From: an uncultured Tateyamaria sp.
Lineage (GTDB): Bacteria; Pseudomonadota; Alphaproteobacteria; Rhodobacterales; Rhodobacteraceae
Assembly (NCBI RefSeq): GCF_947503465.1
Contig: NZ_CANNDN010000001.1
Span: 1 to 64,000 of the forward strand
Length of the DNA: 64,000 bases
Direction: 5' to 3'
The number at the start of each line of letters is the position of its first letter. The first letter of the stretch is position 1. The notes under the pieces are model-generated. The model was not told the origin of the DNA. It ran no database searches and worked only from the letters and a program-made list of their open reading frames with translations. The position numbers and the translations under genes are program-made. Positions 9,788-18,084 of the stretch are shown in pieces.

Positions 9788-11466
9788 TGTCCAGCGGTAC
9801 TCCCCTGGTCCGCCCCCTCGGTGCGCAAATCTCGCATATGCTGAAAGACCGCGGGGTCGACGTGATCTTTGGCATCCCGGGGGTGCACAATCAGGAAATG
9901 TACCGCGGGATTGAAGAGGCGGGGATCACCCACGTGCTGGCGCGACACGAACAGGGGGCCGGTTTCATGGCCGACGGCTACGCGCGGGCGACGGGGCGTC
10001 CAGGCGTGGCCTATGTGATCACCGGCCCAGGCCTGTGCAATATCATGACACCGATGGGGCAGGCCTATAGCGACAGCGTGCCGATGCTGGTGATTTCGAG
10101 TTGCCTGGACGAAACGGCGGCGAAGAAAGGCCAGTTGCACCAGATGAAGGACCAACGCGCGGCGGCAGAAGCCGTGTGTGATTGGTCGGAAGAGGCGCGA
10201 ACGGCGGAGGCGGCCTATGCGTTGATCGACCGGGCATTCACCGAGTTCAGCACCAGGCGCAAGCGCCCGAAACACCTTCAGGTGCCTATCGCCCGGTTGG
10301 AAGAAAACGCGGCTCAAACCTATGCGAACTGGAAACCGCAGGCGCGCGCGCCGCAAGGGCATTTCCAGATCAGCCGCGTGCCCGGCCCGATTCAGGGCCC
10401 CGCACCATCAACCCTGGCTGACCAATTGGCTCTAAAGCTGCTGCATGCGGAACGCCCCCTCTTTGTCTTCGGCGGGGGGGCAACCCGGGTCGGAGGGGAC
10501 GGTGGCCCATTGCCTCGCCTGCTCGAGCAAACGCGCGCGGCCACGTTCATGACCTACGCGGGGCGGGGGATCGTGCCGCCGGGCTGGGAGCTCTCTTTTG
10601 GATCGACCCTCGCCAGACCCGAAAGCGCGGCGGTGCTGGAGGCCAGCGACTGCTTTGTCCTGGTCGGAACCGACATGGCCGAGGTCGATTTGTGGCGTGA
10701 TCCGCCTGCACCAACGCCCGACACCTATCACATCAACATCGACCCGGAGGTTTTGGCGCGTGCGCATCCCCGGTCATGGTCGGTTCAGTCGGATGCGGCG
10801 ACCTTCATGATCGCATTGGCCGCCGCCGTCGAACGGCATGCGCCCACCATATCGCGCCCGCCCAAGTCGCACTGGTCTGCGGACCTGGTCGCGGGCTACC
10901 GCGACAAATGGCGCGCCGAGGTCGACGCCGAACGTCCCGGCATCGTGCCCGTCTGCGACGCCCTGCAGGACTGCCTGCCCAAAGGCACCATGATCTATTC
11001 GGACATGACCCAGTTTGCCTACACCGCCAAGGAAGTCTGGGACATGGACCGCCCCGGCCACTGGCACCACCCCACGGGGTTCGGCACCCTTGGCTACGCA
11101 ACACCTGCCGCCATCGGCGGTGCCGTCGCGCGCAAGGGTCTGCCCACAATGGCGATCATCGGCGATTACGGCTTTCACTACACCATGCAGGAACTGGGCG
11201 TGGCGGTCGAACTCAAACTCCCCATCCCTATCATCCTCTGGGACAACGGCAAACTGGCAGAGATCGAGGACAGCATGGTCCGTGCCCAGATCGCCCCCAA
11301 TGCGGTTGTCGCCCGCAACCCCGACTTCTGCAAACTGGCGCACGCCTTCGGCGCCCATGCCGCGGCGCCCAAATCTCTCGAAGAGATGCAAGAAACCGTC
11401 CGCGCCGCATTCGACGCAGACGGTCCGACACTCGTCTACCTGACGCCCGAAATCGCACGACCCTGA
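9787..11466 (+). CDS. ThDP-dependent enzyme, acetolactate synthase / 2-oxoacid decarboxylase family
   Basis: 559 residues with the three-domain ThDP fold: catalytic Glu in 'RHEQGAGFMADGYARATG', a middle domain, and the C-terminal cofactor motif 'GDYGFHYTMQELGVAVELKL...LWDNG' (GDY in place of GDG). The 'HQMKDQRAAA' segment resembles proteins annotated as 5-guanidino-2-oxopentanoate decarboxylase (AruI, arginine transaminase pathway). It differs from housekeeping IlvB, and no small regulatory subunit is adjacent. Substrate specificity is unproven. It overlaps trkH by one base and is followed by a REP-like terminator. Confidence 0.82.
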   Translation: MSSGTPLVRPLGAQISHMLKDRGVDVIFGIPGVHNQEMYRGIEEAGITHVLARHEQGAGFMADGYARATGRPGVAYVITGPGLCNIMTPMGQAYSDSVPMLVISSCLDETAAKKGQLHQMKDQRAAAEAVCDWSEEARTAEAAYALIDRAFTEFSTRRKRPKHLQVPIARLEENAAQTYANWKPQARAPQGHFQISRVPGPIQGPAPSTLADQLALKLLHAERPLFVFGGGATRVGGDGGPLPRLLEQTRAATFMTYAGRGIVPPGWELSFGSTLARPESAAVLEASDCFVLVGTDMAEVDLWRDPPAPTPDTYHINIDPEVLARAHPRSWSVQSDAATFMIALAAAVERHAPTISRPPKSHWSADLVAGYRDKWRAEVDAERPGIVPVCDALQDCLPKGTMIYSDMTQFAYTAKEVWDMDRPGHWHHPTGFGTLGYATPAAIGGAVARKGLPTMAIIGDYGFHYTMQELGVAVELKLPIPIILWDNGKLAEIEDSMVRAQIAPNAVVARNPDFCKLAHAFGAHAAAPKSLEEMQETVRAAFDADGPTLVYLTPEIARP

Positions 11467-11559
11467 TCATCTTCTTCTGGCCGGAAATACTTCGGGGGCG
11501 CCCGCAGGGCGGGGGCAGAGCCCCCTAAACTGTCGTGTCGCCGCACGGCGCCCTTTGGA
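11467..11559 (+). repeat. REP-like element A (terminator-like, long copy)
   Basis: It starts right after the ThDP gene stop: ATCTTCTTCTGGCC, AAATACTTCGGGGG, a GGGGGC-AGAG-CCCCC hairpin and a tail ending CCTTTGGATCA. The tail supplies the stop codon (TGA on the minus strand) of the convergent small gene. A second copy of similar layout is at 44026-44118, where the same tail supplies the lipB stop. Likely acts as a bidirectional terminator or REP. Confidence 0.8.
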
Positions 11560-11832
11560 TCACATCTTCGACCCTTCAGCACGGTAGATACCGCCCCAGG
11601 TGTTGCCCGAGATATAGCTGGGACAGCCTTTCCTACGGGTGTTGACGATCAGGAACCACATGGTTTCGCCCGGGCGCCCCGCGCGGCTGTATTCACAACC
11701 CAGCGGATGCGTCCACCACTGCCCCTGATGCGAGGCGGGCGGTTTCACGACGGCCGTGGCCGCCACGGCCTCGGCTGCGGGTACGACAACGAATGCAGCC
11801 GCAGCCACGGTTTTGATAAGGGATTTGAACAT
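11560..11832 (-). CDS. Small secreted protein of unknown function
   Basis: 90 residues with a clear signal peptide: 'MFKSLIKTVAAAAFVVVPAAEAVA', predicted cleavage after AxA near residue 24-26. The mature part has two Cys ('LGCEYSR' and 'RKGCPSYIS') that may form a disulfide and many aromatic residues, including 'QWWTHPLG'. I do not recognise the family. It is on its own, with its stop codon inside REP element A. Confidence 0.6.
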   Translation of the reverse strand: MFKSLIKTVAAAAFVVVPAAEAVAATAVVKPPASHQGQWWTHPLGCEYSRAGRPGETMWFLIVNTRRKGCPSYISGNTWGGIYRAEGSKM

Positions 11833-11963
11833 GACACACTCCGATCACTGAATAAGGTCCAGCGCCCCCACGCCTTGGCCCCAGTGATGTCGGTTTGCCG
11901 TTAACAGCGGCCTAACGACCGTGATCGGAATGCCTGTGATTTTAACGAATTGCGCCCGGGTGT

Positions 11964-13700
11964 TCAGTCCCAGCAGCTGACCAGAACGGTCATGCCCGTC
12001 GCGGCCTCGGTCAGGTCAACGGGATCGATCGGCGTTGCACTATTGGTGCCCGCGGCGGCCATGCCGGCCTGCGACAGCACGTCCTGCAACACGTCGCGAT
12101 CCAGGGCAAAGCGAACCCCCTCCGGCAGCGCACGCCCGTCCTGCGCCTCGGGCAGCAACATGCCAAGCACACCGCCCCCCGCATCCAGAACCGGGCCTCC
12201 CGCATCGCCCGGCAGGGTGTTCATCGCCAGACGCGCCAGATCGGTCTCTCCGTTCAGACCGCGCACATCGCTGAGCGTGCCAAAGGTCATTGACGGCGCC
12301 CCAAGCACACCTTCGAAACTGAAACCGGCTGCGGCCACCTCTGATTGCAGGCGTGGCTGGGCGTCGGCAAAGCGGGCAAACGCCCGTGGCGCAAGGGCAT
12401 TCGTGGGCTTCAGGACCGCAACACCCCGATCCGCGTCCAGCACCGACACTTCGGCCTCGACATCCGTGTCCAGGGTGACACGGCTGCAGCTGTTCACCGC
12501 TTCGGCAGTTGTGACGACGGTCCCCCGGCTGTCCACGAAGAAACCGGACCGCGACAGGCGCGGCTTGCGGATCTCAAGGCCCGACACAAGGTCAATCGCC
12601 TGGTCCTGGCTGCTTGCACTGGCCGGGATCACACCGCCTGTCCGGACAAAGCTTTTTTCCATCTCGTCCAGCAGGCGCGTGCGCCGCTCTTCGTCTCCGG
12701 CGGGCCACACGACAGTGAACCCCTTGATCTGTCCATCTTCCAGCGCGACGCGCGTCTCTGACACGCGATTGGCGTCACGACCGACAAGGGTAAAGGACCG
12801 TTCCTTGCGCTCGCGCGGCCCATCCAGGGGCACGATGTCCAGGGTCTGCATGATGTCATAGAGGCCAAACAAAGTGGTCTGGTCGCCGGCCTGGCTGATC
12901 AGAAGGACGGTCGCATCAATATCCCCGGTCGCCGCATAATGGGCAAAGGGATACTCGTATTTTTCAAACGTGACCGCAGCCGTCGGCATCAGGATATCAA
13001 TGCCCGCGGTGTCGTCCGACACCAGCTCAAGGCCCAGCCCGTCCAGTACGGAATTGTAGTCCTGCAACAGGACGGCCCGCTGCCGCGTGGTCAGGATGCC
13101 GGTGACATCGAACCCCTTGCGCTCTTGCCAGGTTGCCATTGCATTGCGTGTGCCGCGGCCAAAGGCGCCGTCGATGGCCCCCTGGTAGGTGCCCGCCCAT
13201 TGCAGGGCGATTTGCAGGTCCTCCCGTTCGGCCCGCGTCAGTTGCCGTTCGCTGCGCTGCGCCTGCGCGGGTGTTTCATCTGCGGGCTCCGGCTCCGGCG
13301 CTGCCGTGACGGGGGCGGGCGCCTGGGGGGCTGTGGGCAGGGGCGCATCCACGACGCCGCGGTTCAGCACATTGGCCCCAATGGGCCAGAATTGCTGACG
13401 GAAGGCAGAACTGAACGCGATATAGCTGTCGCGCGGGATCACCCCTTCGGACCGGTAGACCCGCAAAACCTGTTCGGCATCGGACCGCGCGTAGGGGCCA
13501 AGGGCCACGCCGTACCAACCGCCACCCAGCGAAAACCCGTTCACATCAGGCAATTCGGCGGCATAGGCGCGTGCGCGCTCTGTGGCGGCGTTCAGGCTGG
13601 GTTGTGCCTCGATCTGGATCCACACCGGGTCGTCCTGGGCAACCGCACCCACAACCGACGCAAGCAATACACCCCACGCCAGCATCATACGCTTCAACAT
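11964..13700 (-). CDS. SPOR/peptidoglycan-binding protein with inactive trypsin-like domain
   Basis: 578 residues: signal peptide ('MLAWGVLLASVVGAVAQ'), a SPOR-like region (~residues 25-95), a peptidoglycan-binding-1 domain ('YQGAIDGAFGRGTRNAM'), a middle beta-rich region and a C-terminal trypsin-like domain (~385-510). In the protease domain the catalytic His position reads Glu (TTAEAV, residue 400) and the Ser position reads Ala (GDAGGP, residue 500). Only an Asp near 422-424 remains, so proteolysis is unlikely. ATG 13700 begins the signal peptide. It probably acts as an envelope binding or scaffold protein. It is divergent from glyQ. Confidence 0.82.
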   Translation of the reverse strand: MLKRMMLAWGVLLASVVGAVAQDDPVWIQIEAQPSLNAATERARAYAAELPDVNGFSLGGGWYGVALGPYARSDAEQVLRVYRSEGVIPRDSYIAFSSAFRQQFWPIGANVLNRGVVDAPLPTAPQAPAPVTAAPEPEPADETPAQAQRSERQLTRAEREDLQIALQWAGTYQGAIDGAFGRGTRNAMATWQERKGFDVTGILTTRQRAVLLQDYNSVLDGLGLELVSDDTAGIDILMPTAAVTFEKYEYPFAHYAATGDIDATVLLISQAGDQTTLFGLYDIMQTLDIVPLDGPRERKERSFTLVGRDANRVSETRVALEDGQIKGFTVVWPAGDEERRTRLLDEMEKSFVRTGGVIPASASSQDQAIDLVSGLEIRKPRLSRSGFFVDSRGTVVTTAEAVNSCSRVTLDTDVEAEVSVLDADRGVAVLKPTNALAPRAFARFADAQPRLQSEVAAAGFSFEGVLGAPSMTFGTLSDVRGLNGETDLARLAMNTLPGDAGGPVLDAGGGVLGMLLPEAQDGRALPEGVRFALDRDVLQDVLSQAGMAAAGTNSATPIDPVDLTEAATGMTVLVSCWD

Positions 13701-13875
13701 CCGCCCATATCCCCTTGGTTGGTCTTGGTGCCAGTCTTCCGTTTCGGCGCAGAATAAGCAGGAATCCGCCGCGATGGAAATGGTGGAATACCGGTAAAAA
13801 GCCACCCCACGCGCAATTGACCATTCGGGGGGCGGGCCGTAGGTAAGGCACGCAATTCCAACCGATGGCGCATGC

Positions 13876-14817
13876 ATGTCAGAAACCGTTTCCACGCCCC
13901 GTTCCTTTCAGGAGATCATCCTGCGGCTCCAGACCTATTGGGCCTCGAAGGGCTGTGCGGTGCTGCAACCCTATGACATGGAAGTGGGGGCGGGCACGTT
14001 CCACCCGGCCACAACGCTGCGTTCGCTTGGCACACAGCCCTGGGCCGCGGCCTATGTGCAACCGTCGCGTCGGCCGACCGACGGGCGCTATGGCGAGAAC
14101 CCGAACCGCTTGCAGCATTATTATCAGTACCAGGTGCTGATCAAACCCAGCCCGCCGGACCTGCAGGACCTTTACCTTGGGTCCTTGCGCGCCATTGGCA
14201 TCGACATGGACCTGCACGACATCCGCTTTGTCGAGGATGACTGGGAAAGCCCCACGCTCGGCGCCTGGGGCCTCGGGTGGGAGGTCTGGTGCGACGGCAT
14301 GGAAGTGTCGCAATTCACCTATTTCCAACAGGTTGGCGGCCATGACTGCCACCCGGTTTCGGGTGAGCTGACCTACGGCCTCGAACGCCTCGCGATGTAC
14401 ATCCTGGGCGTCGATCACGTGATGGACATGCCCTTCAACGACCCGCAAACGCCCATTCCGCTCAGCTACGGCGACATCTTCAAACAGACGGAAGAGGAAT
14501 ACGCCCGCTGGAACTTTGACACCGCCAATACCGACGTCCTGCTCGATCACTTCGTCGAGGCGGAAAACGAATGCAAGGCGATCCTTGAGGCCACCCATGA
14601 CGACCCCAAGACGGGCAAGCGCATCATCATGGCGCACCCCGCCTATGATCAATGCATCAAGGCGTCCCACATCTTCAACCTGCTGGACGCGCGCGGCGTG
14701 ATCTCGGTCACCGAACGGCAGGCCTACATCGGCCGCGTTCGCGCGCTGGCCAAGATGTGCGCCGACGCCTTCGTGCAGACGCGGGCCGGGGGCTGGCAGC
14801 CGGAGGACGCGGCATGA
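13876..14817 (+). CDS. glyQ: Glycine-tRNA ligase alpha subunit
   Basis: 313-residue alpha subunit of the tetrameric bacterial GlyRS that charges tRNA-Gly. Highly conserved start region '[25 protein letters not shown]', then '[20 protein letters not shown]' and '[13 protein letters not shown]'. The length is normal for the family. It leads a four-gene run (VOC protein, DUF6446-like protein, glyS) with 4-base and 1-base overlaps, so all four are presumably one operon. Confidence 0.97.
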   Translation: MSETVSTPRSFQEIILRLQTYWASKGCAVLQPYDMEVGAGTFHPATTLRSLGTQPWAAAYVQPSRRPTDGRYGENPNRLQHYYQYQVLIKPSPPDLQDLYLGSLRAIGIDMDLHDIRFVEDDWESPTLGAWGLGWEVWCDGMEVSQFTYFQQVGGHDCHPVSGELTYGLERLAMYILGVDHVMDMPFNDPQTPIPLSYGDIFKQTEEEYARWNFDTANTDVLLDHFVEAENECKAILEATHDDPKTGKRIIMAHPAYDQCIKASHIFNLLDARGVISVTERQAYIGRVRALAKMCADAFVQTRAGGWQPEDAA

Positions 14818-15173
14818 GCTATACCAATGCCACCCCCGTCCTGCGCGTTTCTGATTACCAGCGGGCCAAGGCGTTCTACATGGATGTCCTTGGTTTCGAG
14901 GTGATGGAAGAGGCGGGCGAGCCGGTCACCGGTTTCGGCATATGCCGGGCAGGCGCGGCCCAGATCTTCCTGATGGCCTGGAACGGTCCCGAAGCGGCCT
15001 ATGAAAACTGGCGCGTCTACCTCTACCCGCAGGACCTTGATGCCCAACTGGCCCACATCGCCACCACGGGCACCCCGGTCAAAGGCCCCACCATCACCGA
15101 GTATGGCATGCGCGAGGTCGAGGTCACCGATCCCGACGGCAATGTGCTGTGCCTGGGCGAGGATGCCGGATGA
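14814..15173 (+). CDS. VOC/glyoxalase-bleomycin resistance family protein
   Basis: 119 residues with the betaalphabetabetabeta VOC pattern: '[22 protein letters not shown]' start and '[13 protein letters not shown]' end. It overlaps glyQ by ATGA. VOC proteins include lyases, dioxygenases and antibiotic-binding proteins; which type this is cannot be told. Its place between glyQ and glyS seems to reflect operon structure rather than a role in aminoacylation. Confidence 0.85.
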   Translation: MSYTNATPVLRVSDYQRAKAFYMDVLGFEVMEEAGEPVTGFGICRAGAAQIFLMAWNGPEAAYENWRVYLYPQDLDAQLAHIATTGTPVKGPTITEYGMREVEVTDPDGNVLCLGEDAG

Positions 15174-15685
15174 ACGGGAAGATCATTGGGATTGTCATCG
15201 TGCTGAGTTCGATCATCGCGGGTGTCGCGCTGTATTACCTCCAGATCTACGGTTTCTACGAAGAGGTGACAGACGCCGAGGTACAGCTTGTGTCCGTCGT
15301 CTCGGATCAGCCGGAACCGATCCCATTTGACAACTTCCAAGCCATCGACGCCGACAGCTCGCCCATCCGCTACCGCGCATGCTTCACCACCGACATGTCG
15401 CTGGCCCTGCTGACCGAAACCTATGTCGGGCTCGAAGATGCCACCCCGCGCAATGCCCCCGGATGGTTTGATTGCTTTGACGCTGCCGCCATTGCGGCGG
15501 AATTGGATGCTGGCACGGCGCTGCCGTTCCTCAGCCAGAAAAACGTCGATTTCGGCGTCGACCGCATCGTCGCCATCACCGAAGACGGGCGCGGCTATGT
15601 CTGGCACGAGCTGAACGATTGCGGCGAAAAAGCCTATGACGGAACAATCGTGGGCGAAGAATGCCCAGGACGGGAAACTGAATAA
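15170..15685 (+). CDS. Membrane-anchored protein of unknown function (DUF6446-like)
   Basis: 171 residues with one N-terminal transmembrane helix ('IIGIVIVLSSIIAGVALYYLQIYG') and a soluble periplasmic part containing three or four Cys ('RACFT', 'FDCFD', 'NDCGE', 'EECPG'). From memory this corresponds to DUF6446, found in Rhodobacteraceae between glyQ and glyS; I cannot check. ATG overlaps the VOC stop (ATGA) and its TAA overlaps the glyS ATG by one base. Confidence 0.75.
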   Translation: MNGKIIGIVIVLSSIIAGVALYYLQIYGFYEEVTDAEVQLVSVVSDQPEPIPFDNFQAIDADSSPIRYRACFTTDMSLALLTETYVGLEDATPRNAPGWFDCFDAAAIAAELDAGTALPFLSQKNVDFGVDRIVAITEDGRGYVWHELNDCGEKAYDGTIVGEECPGRETE

Positions 15686-17913
15686 TGCCTGATCTTCTGA
15701 TCGAACTCTTTTCCGAGGAAATTCCCGCGCGCATGCAAAAGCGTGCCGGCGAGGACCTGCAAAAGCTGGTCACCAACGGACTGGTCGAGGCCGGGCTGAC
15801 CTACGCCTCTGCCGCCGCCTTCACCACGCCCCGCCGCCTGTGCCTGACGGTCGAGGGGGTGGTGGGTGAATCACCCACCCTACGCGAAGAACGCAAGGGA
15901 CCGCGCGCCGACGCCCCCGAAAAGGCGATCGAAGGGTTCCTGCGCGGTGCAGGGCTGACACGCGATCAGGTCGAGGAGCGAGAGACGCCCAAGGGCAACG
16001 TGCTGTTTGCCGTGATCGAAAAACCGGGCCGCCCGGCGGCCGAGATCATTGCCGAGGTGTTGACCCACACCATCCGCACCTTCCCCTGGCCCAAATCCAT
16101 GCGTTGGGGCGACGGTGCCCTGAAATGGGTCCGCCCGTTGCACTCGATCCTGTGCATCTTGACGGATGAGGTAGGCACAGACATGGTGCCCGGCGACGTT
16201 GACGGCATCACGTTCGGCGACACGACAGAAGGCCACCGTTTCATGGCGCCGGGCAGGTTTTCTGTAACCTCTTTCGAGGATTACGAGCGGAAGCTCAAGC
16301 GCGTACACGTGGTTCTGAACGCCGCCGACCGCGCTGAGACCATCTGGCACGACGCCACCAACGCGGCCTTCGCCAGCGGGCTCGAAGTGGTCGAAGATCA
16401 GGGCCTGCTTGCGGAAGTCGCGGGTCTTGTCGAATGGCCCGTGGTCCTGATGGGCAAGATCGGGAGCGACTTCCTCGATCTGCCGCCCGAGGTGCTGCAA
16501 ACCTCGATGAAAGAGCACCAAAAATTCTTCTCGGTCCGCAACCCCAAAACGGGCCGGATCGAACGGTTCATCACGGTGGCGAACCGCGAAACGGCGGATA
16601 ACGGGGCCACGATTTTGGCGGGCAACGAAAAGGTGCTGAGCGCACGTCTGGCGGATGCCAAGTTCTTTTGGGAAAATGACTTGCGTATCGCCAAATCCGA
16701 CATGAGCGTCTGGACGCAAGCTCTTGAAAACGTGACGTTCCACAACAAGCTGGGCAGCCAAGCCGACCGCATCAACCGCATCGCGGCACTGGCCCGGGAA
16801 CTCGCACCCGTGGTGGGCGCAGACCCCGACCAAGCCGAAGAGGCCGCCCGCTTCGCCAAGGCCGATCTCAGCAGCGAAATGGTCTACGAATTCCCCGAAC
16901 TTCAGGGGCTTATGGGGCGGTATTATGCCGAGGCGGCAGGCCATCCGACAGAAATCGCAGCGGCGGCGGAAGAGCACTACTCGCCTCTGGGTCCGTCCGA
17001 CGATGTGCCGACAGCACCAGTGTCGGTCGCCGTGGCATTGGCGGACAAGTTGGACACGCTGACGGGCTTCTGGGCGATTGACGAGAAGCCGACAGGATCG
17101 AAGGACCCGTTTGCGTTGCGCAGAGCCGCATTGGGGGTGACACGTTTGATTTTGACTAACGCGTTACACCTAGATCTTGGATTAAAATTTAGGTCAGAGG
17201 TGGCATTCCGATTTGGCTATTCTCGATTGGACGCCGAAAGAAAGCCATTCGAGAAGTTTGCCAGAGCGGCCTACGCGTCCGGTCATGACTTTATTGGGGA
17301 CGACATAATAGGTTACCTTGAAAATGCAGAACTCGAGGTCGAACTCGACATTGTCGAGGCGGCTAAGTCTGAAGTACCGCCCATTTCGGAGGACCTCCTC
17401 TCCTTCTTCCACGACCGCCTCAAAGTCTACCTCCGCGACCAAGGCATCCGCCACGACATCATCGACGCCTGCATCGCGATGCCACAAAACGACGACCTCA
17501 CCCTGCTGGTCAAACGGGCCAAAGCCCTCTCCGAAACGCTCAAAACCGACGACGGGGAAAACCTCATCCAGGGCTTCAAACGCGCCAACAACATTCTCAC
17601 GCAAGCCGAAGCGGCGGATGGCGTCGAATACTCCTACGGCGCCGACGTCAAATTCGCCGAAACGGGTGAAGAACGCGCACTCTTCGCCGCCCTCGACGCA
17701 GCCGAGACAAAAATCGCCCCCGCGATGGACTCCCAGGACTTCGCAACCGCCATGTCTGCCATGGCCACCCTGCGCGGCCCCATCGACGCCTTCTTCGAGG
17801 CGGTCCAGATCAACGCCGACAACCAGACCGTCCGGCGCAACCGCCTCAACCTGCTCAGCCGCATCCGCACGCTCTGCCTCTCGGTGGCCGACCTGACCAA
17901 GATCGACGGCTAA
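15685..17913 (+). CDS. glyS: Glycine-tRNA ligase beta subunit (with in-frame insertion)
   Basis: 742-residue beta subunit of GlyRS; it starts 'MPDLLIELFSEEIPARMQKRA' and has the 'FFWENDL', 'VTFHNKLGSQADR' and 'KDPFALRRAALGV' family motifs. It is longer than I expect for this family (about 690 residues). The extra part is near residues 490-565 (nt ~17150-17390), where GC content and codon use drop sharply. A second in-frame insertion-like hairpin lies at 15861-15884. Followed by a REP-like terminator. Confidence 0.96.
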   Translation: MPDLLIELFSEEIPARMQKRAGEDLQKLVTNGLVEAGLTYASAAAFTTPRRLCLTVEGVVGESPTLREERKGPRADAPEKAIEGFLRGAGLTRDQVEERETPKGNVLFAVIEKPGRPAAEIIAEVLTHTIRTFPWPKSMRWGDGALKWVRPLHSILCILTDEVGTDMVPGDVDGITFGDTTEGHRFMAPGRFSVTSFEDYERKLKRVHVVLNAADRAETIWHDATNAAFASGLEVVEDQGLLAEVAGLVEWPVVLMGKIGSDFLDLPPEVLQTSMKEHQKFFSVRNPKTGRIERFITVANRETADNGATILAGNEKVLSARLADAKFFWENDLRIAKSDMSVWTQALENVTFHNKLGSQADRINRIAALARELAPVVGADPDQAEEAARFAKADLSSEMVYEFPELQGLMGRYYAEAAGHPTEIAAAAEEHYSPLGPSDDVPTAPVSVAVALADKLDTLTGFWAIDEKPTGSKDPFALRRAALGVTRLILTNALHLDLGLKFRSEVAFRFGYSRLDAERKPFEKFARAAYASGHDFIGDDIIGYLENAELEVELDIVEAAKSEVPPISEDLLSFFHDRLKVYLRDQGIRHDIIDACIAMPQNDDLTLLVKRAKALSETLKTDDGENLIQGFKRANNILTQAEAADGVEYSYGADVKFAETGEERALFAALDAAETKIAPAMDSQDFATAMSAMATLRGPIDAFFEAVQINADNQTVRRNRLNLLSRIRTLCLSVADLTKIDG
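15861..15884 (+). repeat. CCCTACG hairpin repeat inside glyS
   Basis: Palindromic core GGTGGGTGA/TCACCCACC followed by CTACG, in frame inside glyS. It matches in design the units at 54202-54225, 54253-54276 and 27190-27215, which are intergenic. Here it encodes Val-Gly-Glu-Ser-Pro-Thr-Leu-Arg. Confidence 0.7.
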
Positions 17914-17968
17914 GGTCTTCTTTCGACCAAAAATACGACGGGGGGTCAGGGGGGCTGGCCCCCCTGTC
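17914..17968 (+). repeat. REP-like element C / terminator after glyS
   Basis: It begins one codon after the glyS stop with TCTTCTTTCGACC, then AAAAATACGACGGGGGG and a strong GGGGGG-CTGG-CCCCCC hairpin. It shares its layout with elements at 11467, 38744 (other strand) and 44026. It probably ends glyS operon transcription. Confidence 0.75.
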
Positions 17969-18084
17969 CGACGGAGGCAAGGCACCCGGCCGGTGCACGG
18001 GGCGCACGGGCGCCGTGCATGCCCTGATTGACACATGTGCGCCGTTGACCTCACGCCAGACCACGTAAGCCCCTTGCCACACCC

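Noticed and set aside
13876-17913. glyQ-glyS operon disrupted by insertion of the VOC and DUF genes
   Set aside because: The overlaps of 1-4 bp between all four genes and the matched codon use (apart from the glyS segment) indicate a stable operon, not a recent insertion.
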